The notes below the pieces were generated by a model that was not told the origin of the DNA, made no database searches, and saw nothing but the letters and a program-made list of their open reading frames with translations. A DNA stretch of 23,030 bases, taken from the NCBI GenBank assembly GCA_025936205.1, contig JAICTU010000088.1, forward strand, positions 1-23,030. The letters are read 5' to 3'. Made by a program: the position numbers and the translations under genes. The stretch is from Polyangiaceae bacterium (GTDB lineage: Bacteria > Myxococcota > Polyangia > Polyangiales > Polyangiaceae). Shown one piece after another: positions 15,893-23,030 of the stretch; the first letter of the stretch is position 1, and each line of letters begins with the position of its first letter.

Positions 15893-18196
15893 CTACACTG
15901 GCGGTGTGCCGTCTGGGCCCTGTGCGACGCCAGTTGTGTCGATCCTCGACGCAGCGCCCTCGGCGGCGGGGAGCTCCCCCGCTGCGGGCCCCTCGGCTGT
16001 CGCGCCGCCCTCTGCGATCGCACGTTCGACCGGCGGCGGGGCAGCGAAGTGGGCGCGCAAGGCACGAACGTGACGCGGCCCGACGCCCTCCACGGCGAGT
16101 AGTTCCGCATCGCTCGCTGATTGGAGCCGCTCGGGTCCCCCGATGTGCTGCAACAGCAGCTGGCGAGTCTTCGGGCCGATCCCCGCGACGCCGTCCAGAG
16201 CGGACGCGAAACGCCTGCGCTTGCCGGCCTTACTGCGCATGCGGTTGGCAAAGCGATGCGCTTCGTCGCGCGCGCGCGCCAGCCAGAACAGCTCCGGCGC
16301 GTTCGGCTTGAGCCCGAGCGGGTTCTTCTGACCGGGCAGGTACACGCGATCGATCAATTTTTCGCCCTGGACGTTCTCTTTTTCCTTTGCCAGGCCGACG
16401 ATGCTGAGATCGCGCAGCCCGAGGTCGTGGGCCGCCGCCAGCGCCACCGCCAGCTGACCTCTGCCACCGTCCACCACGAGCAAGTCTGGCAGCGCCCACG
16501 CGGGGCGACTCTCGGAGGCATCCGTCGCTGCGCGCGCGCTCGCGGGCCCAGCTTCTTCTTCGTTGGCGCTCTGGCGTGCGCGCTGACCGCGCAGGAAGCG
16601 CCGAGACAGCACCTCGTAAATGGCCGCGTAGTCATCGCCCGCGGCGGCCGTCTTCACCCGATACGAGCGATAGTCTCGCTTGTTGGGCAGCCCGTCTTTC
16701 AACGCCACGATCGAGCCGTACGTGTCCTGCCCGGCCAGGTGCGAGATATCGATGCACTCGATGTGCCGCGGCAGCGCGGGCAAGCGCAAGCGTGCCTGCA
16801 GACGTCCGAGCCGCTCCTCGATGTCCTGCTCCGCGCGACGCTTCTCCTCGAAGGCGTGACGCGCGTTTTCCTGTGCCAGCTCGAGCAGCTGCCGGCGCAC
16901 CCCGCGCTCCGGAGCGAACAGCTGCGTCTTGCGCGGCCGCCTGCCGGTTTGCTCCGCGCTGGCTGCACGGCGCTCGCTGAGCCACTCCGCGACCCCCGCT
17001 GCGCCATCGGGCAGCTCGGGTACGATGACCTCGTCCGGGATCAACAGATCGAGCCCGTCTTCCCCGTAGTGATCGCGCAGATAACTGGCGATCACCTCGC
17101 GGTCCGGCACCTCGACGCGCGGCTGCGAGAATGTGGCCGCCTCGATCACCCGCCCGGATCGCACATACAGAACCGCGAGCTCGACCAGCTCCCCCTCCCG
17201 GTACAGGCCGATCACGTCTTGATCCTTGTCCGTGACCGCGACCACGCGCTGCTGCTGGCGCACGCTCTCGATCGCCTGCCGCTGGTCTCGATACAGCGCC
17301 GCCAGCTCGAACTCGAGCTGCTCGCTGGCAGAGCGCATTCGCTCATCCAGCTGCCGGCTGAGCTCATCGTGCCGGCCCTCCAGGAACAAGCTGACCGCGC
17401 GCACCTGCTCGTCGTATAATTTGCGGTCGACGTCGAAGACGCACGGCCCCGAGCAGCGTTTGATCTGGTACTGCAGGCAGGGGCGCTTGCGGCTCTCGAA
17501 GTCCCGGTCGGTGCAGGTCCGGAGCTGAAAGTGCTTCTCCACGAGGTGCAGCGTGCGGCGAGCCGCCGTCGCCGAGTGATAGGGACCAAAATAGCGCGCC
17601 TTGTCCGGCTCGGGACGCCGAGTCAGGTCGAGGCGGGGCCAGTTCTGCGCTGGGTCGAGGCGCAGCGTCAGGAACTCTTTGTCGTCGCGTAGCTTGACGT
17701 TGAAGCGCGGCCGCTGCTCCTTGATCAGGCTGTTCTCGAGGATCGCCGCTTCTTTCTCGGTCTCCGTGACCAGGGTCTCGAAGCGGCCGAACGCGCTGCG
17801 CAAAAACGGCAGGAACGCGCGGTCGTCGCTCGAACCCGCCTGAAAATAGCTGCGCACGCGGGAGCGCAGGCTCTTGGCCTTGCCGACGTAGAGCACCTCG
17901 CCGCGTCGGTCGCGAAAGATGTAGCAGCCAGGCCGTGCAGGTAGGGCTGCCAGGCGAGCCTCCAGCTCGTCCGCGCTAAAAGGTGGCTCGCTGCTGGCTG
18001 GCGTCCGGAACGACAGTTCGGCGGGCGGGCCCTCTGTGTCGGCGAGACCATCGGGCATGAGACCGCCTTCGCCGAGGTCATCATCCTCGCCGGGCTCGGC
18101 CCCGAGCTCCGCTTCTTCGTCGGCGCTATCCGCCGGATCGCTCTCGGGAAACTCGTGGCTGTGGGGAAGGTCTGTGGAGGATGCGCTCTCGGACAT
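15893..18196 (-). CDS. uvrC: Excinuclease ABC subunit C
   Basis: UvrC makes both incisions around a lesion in UvrABC nucleotide excision repair. The 767-residue protein contains every expected block: the GIY-YIG nuclease (GCYIF 90-94, LYVGKAKSLRSRV 102-114, ENSLIKEQRPRFN 154-166), the Cys cluster C240-C248-C252 with C228 nearby, a UVR motif for UvrB contact (about 265-305), the RNase H-like nuclease with D483 (CIDISH), D576 (VVDGG) and H647 (DEAHRF), and a double helix-hairpin-helix (about 663-717; GVAGIGPKT, VEGVGPRHV). It is longer than the roughly 600 residues usual for the family because of an acidic Asp/Glu/Ser-rich N-terminal extension of about 75 residues, a roughly 30-residue Ala/Glu-rich insertion before VVDGG (about 538-568) and a 50-residue Ala/Glu/Pro tail. 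ATG 18196 has no strong ribosome binding site; ATG at codon 47 is a possible internal start. Confidence 0.96.
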   Translation of the reverse strand: MSESASSTDLPHSHEFPESDPADSADEEAELGAEPGEDDDLGEGGLMPDGLADTEGPPAELSFRTPASSEPPFSADELEARLAALPARPGCYIFRDRRGEVLYVGKAKSLRSRVRSYFQAGSSDDRAFLPFLRSAFGRFETLVTETEKEAAILENSLIKEQRPRFNVKLRDDKEFLTLRLDPAQNWPRLDLTRRPEPDKARYFGPYHSATAARRTLHLVEKHFQLRTCTDRDFESRKRPCLQYQIKRCSGPCVFDVDRKLYDEQVRAVSLFLEGRHDELSRQLDERMRSASEQLEFELAALYRDQRQAIESVRQQQRVVAVTDKDQDVIGLYREGELVELAVLYVRSGRVIEAATFSQPRVEVPDREVIASYLRDHYGEDGLDLLIPDEVIVPELPDGAAGVAEWLSERRAASAEQTGRRPRKTQLFAPERGVRRQLLELAQENARHAFEEKRRAEQDIEERLGRLQARLRLPALPRHIECIDISHLAGQDTYGSIVALKDGLPNKRDYRSYRVKTAAAGDDYAAIYEVLSRRFLRGQRARQSANEEEAGPASARAATDASESRPAWALPDLLVVDGGRGQLAVALAAAHDLGLRDLSIVGLAKEKENVQGEKLIDRVYLPGQKNPLGLKPNAPELFWLARARDEAHRFANRMRSKAGKRRRFASALDGVAGIGPKTRQLLLQHIGGPERLQSASDAELLAVEGVGPRHVRALRAHFAAPPPVERAIAEGGATAEGPAAGELPAAEGAASRIDTTGVAQGPDGTPPV

Positions 18197-18784
18197 GTCG
18201 CGCCGGGGTCAGACTAGCGCCCACGGCGCTGCTTGACGACCGCCCATCGTCCCTCTCCGGGAAGGCGCGCCCCGGCTGGCGGCGTTCACGAAGCTCCATC
18301 GCTCGGCTCGGAGCCTTCGATCGCATCCGGGGCAGCGGCTCTCACGCAGTGCGCGAAAGCTTCGTCGATCTGATCCACCGACGCATCAGCTGGTCCGCAT
18401 CGGAGCGGAGAGCGCCGGCGCAACTGGCCGGCCGCAGCAAGACCCGCCGCCCGATACTTCGCCGATGAGCCGCTCGTGCCGAGCCAGCCCGCCGAGCTGG
18501 AGGCTCCACTGATCGGACAACGGACGCCGGGGCGGTTCGCAACTGCCGGCTGGGCAAAATCGATTGGCTCGCCGGTCCGGGTAGCCCGCCATTGAGCCGA
18601 AGGGCGCCCTGCCAGAGGGCCGCAACGCTTCCGCGGACGATTTTAAGAGATTGAAATCCTCGAAATCATTCGCTGTGTGGGGTTTTTAGCAACTACGACC
18701 GACCGTTCGGGTTCTCAAGCGCGCGGAAAGGTTGTATGGGGCTCGAGTGACGTTTTGAGCCGTCCGGATCTGCGCGTACGACAG
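18197..18784. other. Long divergent intergenic region between uvrC and the TetR gene
   Basis: About 590 bases separate uvrC (minus) from the tetR promoter (plus). No frame resembles a known protein and no tRNA or other RNA fold was recognised. The part from about 18640 to 18695 is noticeably A+T-rich, with GAAATC at 18653 and 18662, and probably holds regulatory elements. A palindromic motif shared with the tetR leader is at 18696-18709. Confidence 0.5.
18696..18709. promoter_or_regulatory. Upstream copy of a CGACCGACCGNTCG motif (possible TetR operator)
   Basis: CGACCGACCGTTCG here differs by one base from the sequence at 18882-18895. Its core CGACCGTTCG is a palindrome with one mismatch. 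It lies about 75 bases upstream of the tetR -35 box, between uvrC and tetR, so it could be a second binding site of the same regulator. Confidence 0.45.
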
Positions 18785-18813
18785 TTGACGACATCGTGAC
18801 CGGGGGTGATATT
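18785..18813 (+). promoter_or_regulatory. Sigma70-like promoter of the TetR gene
   Basis: TTGACG (18785-18790, five of six) and GATATT (18808-18813, four of six) are 17 bases apart. Transcription would begin near 18820. The GTG at 18796 lies inside the spacer, so if this promoter is real the protein must start downstream, at ATG 18916 or 18955. Confidence 0.5.
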
Positions 18814-18879
18814 CCGAACAACCGTGCGGATAGCTTCGTGACCTCCCTTCTCGAGAAAGAGCTCGAGAGTTATGTGACC

Positions 18880-18897
18880 CTCGACCGACCGGTCGAG
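18880..18897. promoter_or_regulatory. Palindromic operator-like site in the TetR leader
   Basis: CTCGACC (18880-18886) and GGTCGAG (18891-18897) form a 7-bp inverted repeat around GACC, and the inner CGACCGGTCG (18886-18895) is a perfect 10-bp palindrome. It lies about 60 bases after the predicted transcription start and 18 bases before ATG 18916. A second inverted repeat, TCTCGAG/CTCGAGA, is at 18849-18868. Autoregulation by the TetR protein is the natural inference. Confidence 0.5.
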
Positions 18898-18915
18898 ACC
18901 AGCCCAGTAGAACCT

Positions 18916-19629
18916 ATGACGACTGTAGATCCCTCTGCCCAGCAGTTCCATCCCATGACCGAGCAACCCAAGGACAACGGCGCGACGCCGCGCAGCGTGG
19001 ATTGGAACAACCCACGCGTGGCAGCCATCTTGGATGCGGCGGCGAAGTGCTTTGCACGCAAGGGCTTCAGCGCGACGACGCTGGCGGAGATCGGCAAGGA
19101 GCTGGGTCTGCGCAAGAGCATCGTGCACTACTACTTCGCGAGCAAAGCAGCGCTGATCCACGAGGTTCAGAGCTACACCTACCAGAAGTATCTGGATCGC
19201 GTGAAGGAGGCCATTCAGGCGGCCGGCAGCAGCGGCGACCCCGCTCATGTCGCGATGCGTGCGCTCTGGGCCGCGGTGGGTGAAGGCGACGTAGGCCTGA
19301 ACATCGAGGTGTGGAGCGCTTCGCGCAATGACGAAGAGCTCCGCCGCCGGGCGCAGGCCCTCCAAGAGGAGAAACGCAAGGTCATTGAAGACGGCCTGCG
19401 CGCCCTGCTCGGTCCGAGCGGTGCCAACAATGTGCCGCTCCGTCCGTTGAGCACGCTGGTGATGAGCGTGCTGAACGGGCTGGCCGTTTCGGAGTACGTG
19501 GAAGGCAACGACGCCCAGGTACAGAAGTCTTACGAGATGTTCCTCGCGCTCCTGGCGGCCGGCGGCAAGCAGCCGAGCACGCTCTCGAACTCGACTCAGC
19601 AGCCCTCCCCCTCTGCCCCGGTGAGCTGA
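18916..19629 (+). CDS. TetR/AcrR-family transcriptional regulator
   Basis: From ATG 18916 the protein has 237 residues. The N-terminal DNA-binding domain (about 36-82) is clear: AAILDAAAKCFARKGFSATTLAEIGKELG-type helices followed by the recognition-helix signature KSIVHYYFASKAALI. The remaining helical domain (from about 90) is the ligand-binding and dimerisation part, which is not conserved enough to name a ligand. The last 20 residues are Ser/Pro/Gln-rich. Start choice is uncertain. The frame is open to GTG 18796, but the stretch before 18955 has weaker G/C third-position bias, contains a promoter-like element and palindromes, and no candidate has a clear ribosome binding site; ATG 18955 would leave 22 residues before the first helix, as usual in the family. 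It is divergent from uvrC and followed by holB after a 215-base gap. Target genes are not shown by the sequence; autoregulation is likely. Confidence 0.88.
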   Translation: MTTVDPSAQQFHPMTEQPKDNGATPRSVDWNNPRVAAILDAAAKCFARKGFSATTLAEIGKELGLRKSIVHYYFASKAALIHEVQSYTYQKYLDRVKEAIQAAGSSGDPAHVAMRALWAAVGEGDVGLNIEVWSASRNDEELRRRAQALQEEKRKVIEDGLRALLGPSGANNVPLRPLSTLVMSVLNGLAVSEYVEGNDAQVQKSYEMFLALLAAGGKQPSTLSNSTQQPSPSAPVS

Positions 19630-19637
19630 AAGCTCAC
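19621..19637 (+). terminator. Short hairpin overlapping the TetR stop codon
   Basis: GTGAGCT (19621-19627) and AGCTCAC (19631-19637) pair around a GAA loop, with the stop codon inside. No T-run follows, so termination is uncertain. Confidence 0.3.
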
Positions 19638-19701
19638 GTGTCCCAGTGAGTGGAAGCTCGCGGGGTCCAGCCAGCTTCTTCACGCGCTCGCGTCCATGCT
19701 T

Positions 19702-19725
19702 CGGGGACACCTCTGCGGGGACACC
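19702..19725. repeat. Direct repeat CGGGGACACC between tetR and holB
   Basis: CGGGGACACC occurs at 19702-19711 and again at 19716-19725. The second copy is part of a small inverted repeat, GCGGGG (19715-19720) with CCCCGC (19724-19729). The function is unknown; protein binding upstream of holB is possible. Confidence 0.4.
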
Positions 19726-19779
19726 CCGCACCCCGAGCCCGAGCATTGAAGTTGCCCCCGCCAGCTGACCGTTTTCGTC

Positions 19780-19807
19780 CCGCGCTCGTGCATTGCCACG
19801 AGCGCGG
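19780..19807. terminator. 11-bp hairpin upstream of holB
   Basis: CCGCGCTCGTG (19780-19790) pairs exactly with CACGAGCGCGG (19797-19807) around the loop CATTGC. It lies 150 bases after tetR and 38 bases before the holB start. It may terminate tetR transcription or fold in the holB leader. No T-run follows. Confidence 0.55.
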
Positions 19808-19844
19808 CCTATGCGAGTCTCTTCGCTAGCGGCATTCTGGGCGC

Positions 19845-20828
19845 ATGCACTTCGGGGATATCCTGGGCCAGGCGACGGCGGTGCAAACCTTGCGCCGCGC
19901 GCTACGGAGCGGGCGGCTGCACCATGCCTACCGCTTCGAGGGCCCTGATGGAGTCGGCAAGCAGGCCTGCGCGTTCGCGCTCGCGCAGGCGCTGGTGTGC
20001 ACCGAGCGGCCGCGCGAAGGCTGCGGGGCGTGCTCGGCCTGCCGCCGTGCCATCACGCTCTCCGAAGAACCCCCGCAGGTGCCTGCGCACCCCGACGTGG
20101 TGCTGATCGAGCGAGGCCTTTATCCGGCGAGTGTGCTCGGTCGGTCGAGCCCGGAGACAACCGGCATCGGCGTGGAACAGATCCGCCGCATCGTGCTCTC
20201 GCGCGCGGCGTACCCGCCGCACGAAGCCGGGAGCCTGCTCTTCATCTTCCGCGCCGCGCACGAGCTCACCGTGAGCGCCGCCAACGCGCTGCTCAAGACC
20301 CTGGAAGAGCCGCGCCCGAACGTGCATTTCGTGCTGCTCACCGATCAGCCGCGGCGCCTGATCGACACCGTGCGCTCGCGCACGCTGCCGATCCGCTTCG
20401 GCCCGCTGCCGGACGAACACGTGCTGGAGATCGCGCGCAAGCACGGCCAGAGCCTGACCGCCGACACGCTGGCATTGGCGGCCGGCAGCGCTCGCCAGGC
20501 GCTGGAGCTCTGCGACCCAGAACGGGTGCAGCAGCGGCGGCAGTTCGTGGCCGCGGTGCTGCACGCCATGGCCGCGCCGGACCTCGGAGCGGCGCTCGAG
20601 CTGGCGGCATCCGCGTCCGGCGAGCGCGCGGATCTGCACGAGCAGCTTCGGGGCCTGGCGCAGCACTTCGCGTTCGAGGCCCGTGCCCGGGCTAGCGGCG
20701 ATGCGCGCGACGCGGCGCGTCCCGCCCATTGCTACGGCGAGGTGCTCGCGGCGCGACAAGCTCTCGAGCGCAACGCCCCACCCGCGCTCGCGCTCGAGGC
20801 CCTGATCGCCCGCCTGCGCCGGATCTAA
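19845..20828 (+). CDS. holB: DNA polymerase III subunit delta' (clamp loader)
   Basis: Delta' is the non-ATP-hydrolysing subunit of the clamp loader that places the sliding clamp on DNA. The 327-residue protein starts MHFGDILGQATAVQTLRRAL, the usual clamp-loader opening. A P-loop-like GPDGVGKQ (33-40) has Gln where ATP-binding members have Thr or Ser. Four Cys (C52, C60, C63, C66) form the zinc module. The segment LLFIFRAAHELTVSAANALLKTLEEP (131-156) aligns with the Walker B and TLEEP region but lacks the usual Asp-Glu. The SRC motif appears as SRT (178-180), keeping the Arg finger but losing the Cys. Degenerate ATP sites fit delta' and argue against DnaX, which would also be longer. ATG 19845 lacks a strong ribosome binding site. 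It converges on thiE with a 66-base gap. Confidence 0.92.
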   Translation: MHFGDILGQATAVQTLRRALRSGRLHHAYRFEGPDGVGKQACAFALAQALVCTERPREGCGACSACRRAITLSEEPPQVPAHPDVVLIERGLYPASVLGRSSPETTGIGVEQIRRIVLSRAAYPPHEAGSLLFIFRAAHELTVSAANALLKTLEEPRPNVHFVLLTDQPRRLIDTVRSRTLPIRFGPLPDEHVLEIARKHGQSLTADTLALAAGSARQALELCDPERVQQRRQFVAAVLHAMAAPDLGAALELAASASGERADLHEQLRGLAQHFAFEARARASGDARDAARPAHCYGEVLAARQALERNAPPALALEALIARLRRI

Positions 20829-20859
20829 AACTTCGAGAGCCAAAGGATTGAAAGGAGCG

Positions 20860-20884
20860 GGCGCTGCGCGCAACGCACGGCGCC
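20860..20884. terminator. Hairpin between convergent holB and thiE
   Basis: GGCGC and TGCG (20860-20868) pair with CGCA and GCGCC (20874-20877, 20880-20884) with a two-base bulge. The position between two convergent stops suits a shared terminator. Confidence 0.45.
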
Positions 20885-20894
20885 AAGCTCGCTT

Positions 20895-21527
20895 TCAACC
20901 CCCGAGCAAAGCATGTAGACGCCGCGCCGTCGCGGTGACCTGAGCGAGCCCACCCGGTGGCAGGAGCGCGGAGATGACCGCGCCGACGTCCGCCCGTCCC
21001 GCAACCTCGCGGGCGCGCGCTTCATCGATGCCCCCGATGGCGACCAGCGGTACCTGCGCCTGCCGGCAGCGCGCGCCCGCGCGCGCGAGGGCTTCGAGCC
21101 CCACCACGGGCTCCGGGTCGCGCTTGCTCCGGGTGGCGAAGACGGGCCCGAACGCCACGTAGCTCGGTCGCTCTGCGAGCGCCTGCTCGAGCTCGTCATA
21201 GCGATGTGTCGAAACCCCGAGCCGCAGATCAGGGCTCAAGCGACGCACGTCATCGAGCCGCAGATCGCTCTGGCCCAGATGCACGCCCGGGCTGCCCGCG
21301 AGCAGAGCCAGGTCGGGACGATCGTTGACGAAAAACGGAACGCCCGCGTCCCGGCACAGAGCTGCCATGAGGCAGGCCAGGTCCAGTGTCACCCGCGCCC
21401 CCGCGCTCTTCGCGCGCAGCTGAATCGCAGCGGGCCGCGCCTCCAGCACGCGCTCCAGGAAGGCCAGAGGCTCACAGCTCCGCGCTGCCAAAAAGTCGCA
21501 ATCCACGATGGCATATAAGCCGCGCAC
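20895..21527 (-). CDS. thiE: Thiamine-phosphate synthase
   Basis: ThiE joins HMP-pyrophosphate and the thiazole phosphate to make thiamine phosphate in the cytoplasm. From GTG 21527 the protein has 210 residues, the usual length. The TIM-barrel signature residues are in order: GLYAIVD (3-9), IQLRAK (35-40), FFVNDRPDLAL (65-75), GVHLGQSDL (81-89), GVSTHR (104-109), YVAFGPVFATRSKRD (123-137), VVGLEAL (141-147) and VAIGGI (162-167). The Lys/Arg and Asn/Asp that bind pyrophosphate and Mg are present. GTG 21527 begins exactly where family members begin; GAGG lies almost against it, closer than normal. The frame stays open upstream to 22994, but that stretch is antisense to the next gene and is not coding. 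It stands alone without other thi genes nearby. It is divergent from the exported protein at 21603. Confidence 0.93.
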   Translation of the reverse strand: MRGLYAIVDCDFLAARSCEPLAFLERVLEARPAAIQLRAKSAGARVTLDLACLMAALCRDAGVPFFVNDRPDLALLAGSPGVHLGQSDLRLDDVRRLSPDLRLGVSTHRYDELEQALAERPSYVAFGPVFATRSKRDPEPVVGLEALARAGARCRQAQVPLVAIGGIDEARAREVAGRADVGAVISALLPPGGLAQVTATARRLHALLGG

Positions 21528-21602
21528 CCCTCGAGCATAGTTCGACGGCCCCGGGAACGCAGCAGAGTCGAATCGGCTGCGGCCCTGTGCTAGCCCTTTC
21601 AC

Positions 21603-23030
21603 ATGCAGCGCTGGATCCACCGAGCCACGATCGGCTTCGCGTCGCTTTGGCTGACCTCTAGCCCGAGCGCGGAGGGACGAACCGCCAAGCAGCTCGCCAG
21701 CCCTCCCGCGGACGAGCCAGCCGCCGGTGGCGCCGCTCCCAGCAACCCCACCCTCAGCAGCCCGGCCCCGAGCAGCGAAGACGGGCTGGCCACGCTGACG
21801 CGCGACTTCACCCTGACCGTCACCGAAGACGGTCCCAATCAGCCCTGGACGCTCACGCTCGCCAACCGCGGCAGCCAGCCGCTCGGCTTCATCGCGGACC
21901 CGGGCTTGTTGTGGTTCGATGTGACGTTGCCGGGCCGTGCTCCGCAGTCCTGTCGCTTGCCGGCACCGCTGCGTCCCAGCGCCATGCAGCGCAAGAGCGT
22001 GCTCGTGCTGCATCCCGGGGAGCAATACAGCCGGCGCTTGGATCCTCGCTTCTTCTGCTTCTCCGAGTTCGGCCAGGGGCTGCTGGTGCCCGGAGCCAAG
22101 GTGACGCCCAGCTTCGGCTGGTCGCGGGAGCCGGTGCTGAACAAGTCCAAGCCTCGCGCAGGCAAGGGCGCGGCCTCCGCCGGGAGCCCCATATCCGCTG
22201 CCGATCAAGCGCCCTTCGTCGCATGGCGGCTGGAGGGCAGCGCCGCGAGCCCCACCGATGCGCCGGCGCCGGAGCCCGGCGGCTCCGAGGACGGAGATGC
22301 CGAACCGCAGACCGTCGGCGCCGACGCCTCGTGGCACACGCCCAAGGAGGGGCTGAAGTTCATACAGGGTGCCAGCCTCGAGCTGCCCGACTCCTACGCC
22401 AGCTGGATGGGTAGCGCGCGCCGCGATGCGACGCACGACCTCGAGCTGGTGCTGCTGGCAGGCTCCGACGCCGAGGACGAGCACAACGCGATGGTGACCT
22501 TTGGCCTGCTCAACGCGCAGGCGCGCCCGCAGCAGATCTTCGTGCGGCGCGAGGTGCTCGAGTACGACGTGCAAGGGCCGGACGGCTATTTCGAGTGCCC
22601 CGCCTCGGAGACGGGACCGCCCGATTTCGCCTCTTTCGCGACGCTGCCTCCCCACGGTGCCGAGCGCGCGATCGTGCGCCTGTTCGAGGTCTGCCCGCGG
22701 CGTAGCTTCGCACGGCCTGGTCTCTACGAGGTGCGGGCCAAGCTCGCTGCCAAGTGGTCGGGGCAAGAGCTCGGGATGGATGCCTTCGTGGGCCAGCTCG
22801 AGACGGCGCAGCCGGTGTATGTGCGGGTGCGGAGCGGCGATCGCTCGTCGTTCGCTCGCCTGGTGGTGCCGCCCGCCGGCACTCCGGACGCGCCTACGGC
22901 CGCCGGAGCCCCACTTGCCGAGCCCGGACAGGAAGCGGCCCCGGCAGAGGCACCTGTCGGTGCGCCCGAAGAGCAGCCGGGAGCGCCGGAGCAACCGGCC
23001 GCACCGGCCCCCGAGAATCCGCCGGTGGAA
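21603..23030 (+). CDS. Exported protein of unknown function with Pro/Ala-rich linkers (partial)
   Basis: The frame runs from ATG 21603 to the last base of the window, 476 codons with no stop. Residues 1-23 look like a cleavable signal peptide (basic MQRWIHR, hydrophobic GFASLWL, then SPSA before EG). Next come a Pro/Ala/Ser-rich linker (about 30-58), a beta-rich domain (about 62-175; FTLTVTED, WTLTLANRG, a pair of Cys in QSCRLP and FFCFSEF), a second linker (about 180-240), another beta-rich domain (about 245-425; LELVLLAGSD, FVRREVLEYDVQGPDGYFEC, LFEVCPRR, LYEVRAKLAAKWSG) and a third Pro/Ala/Glu-rich stretch reaching the edge. Each domain looks like an immunoglobulin-type beta sandwich, by inference only. 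A membrane anchor or further domain may follow beyond the window. No family is recognised and no ribosome binding site is obvious. Confidence 0.75.
   Translation, partial: MQRWIHRATIGFASLWLTSSPSAEGRTAKQLASPPADEPAAGGAAPSNPTLSSPAPSSEDGLATLTRDFTLTVTEDGPNQPWTLTLANRGSQPLGFIADPGLLWFDVTLPGRAPQSCRLPAPLRPSAMQRKSVLVLHPGEQYSRRLDPRFFCFSEFGQGLLVPGAKVTPSFGWSREPVLNKSKPRAGKGAASAGSPISAADQAPFVAWRLEGSAASPTDAPAPEPGGSEDGDAEPQTVGADASWHTPKEGLKFIQGASLELPDSYASWMGSARRDATHDLELVLLAGSDAEDEHNAMVTFGLLNAQARPQQIFVRREVLEYDVQGPDGYFECPASETGPPDFASFATLPPHGAERAIVRLFEVCPRRSFARPGLYEVRAKLAAKWSGQELGMDAFVGQLETAQPVYVRVRSGDRSSFARLVVPPAGTPDAPTAAGAPLAEPGQEAAPAEAPVGAPEEQPGAPEQPAAPAPENPPVE

Noticed and set aside
16121..17419. A 432-codon plus-strand frame over uvrC
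   Set aside because: It is antisense to conserved UvrC blocks.
18197..18640. Several 60-95-codon frames upstream of uvrC
   Set aside because: All are Arg/Pro/Ser-rich, have no ribosome binding site, and resemble no family.
19845..20828. Possibility that holB is dnaX (gamma/tau)
   Set aside because: The P-loop lacks the Ser/Thr, the Walker B acids are missing and the protein is only 327 residues long.
21528..22994. Upstream extension of the thiE frame
   Set aside because: ThiE proteins begin at GLYAIVD, and the extension is antisense to the exported protein, so a fusion is unlikely.

Overview
This 23 kb window is GC-rich (roughly two-thirds G+C by eye), with strong G/C preference at third codon positions and dense gene packing. 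The gene content (TamA/TamB pair, several lipoproteins with an acidic or Asp-rich start after the lipid Cys, a Cys-rich von Willebrand lipoprotein, a TMTC-like membrane protein, housekeeping uvrC/holB/thiE) points to a Gram-negative bacterium of the myxobacterial (Polyangia-like) type. That assignment is inference from style and content; there is no rRNA in the window.

Layout. (1) 1-262 (-): 5' part of an ApaH/PrpE-like metallophosphatase running off the left edge. (2) 473-8064 (+): a cell-envelope block made of a small lipoprotein, a TamA-like Omp85 outer-membrane protein and a 1532-residue TamB/AsmA-like inner-membrane-anchored bridge protein; tamA and tamB overlap by one base. (3) 8058-9674 (-): a TMTC-like polytopic membrane protein with C-terminal TPR-like helices, converging on tamB with a 7-base overlap. 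(4) 9675-11296: an accessory-looking stretch with a small Gly/Ser-rich lipoprotein (-) behind a near-consensus sigma70 promoter, one doubtful small ORF and about 520 bases without a recognisable gene. (5) 11297-12916 (+): a second polytopic, GT-C-glycosyltransferase-like membrane protein, ending at strong hairpins shared with the convergent (6) 13057-15588 (-) VWA-domain, Cys-rich lipoprotein. (7) 15893-18196 (-): uvrC with unusual low-complexity extensions at both ends. (8) 18197-19629: a long divergent regulatory region and a TetR-family regulator (+) with a sigma70-like promoter and a duplicated palindromic motif. (9) 19845-20828 (+): holB (clamp-loader delta'). (10) 20895-21527 (-): thiE. 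(11) 21603 to the right edge (+): an exported protein of unknown function with Pro/Ala-rich linkers, incomplete.

Functionally the window mixes envelope biogenesis (TamA/TamB, lipoproteins, two sugar-transferase-like membrane proteins) with genome maintenance (UvrC, HolB) and thiamine synthesis (ThiE). No rRNA, tRNA, CRISPR array, insertion sequence or phage gene was seen. The most speculative but interesting idea is that the two GT-C-like membrane proteins flanking a Ser/Gly-rich lipoprotein form a protein-glycosylation neighbourhood.
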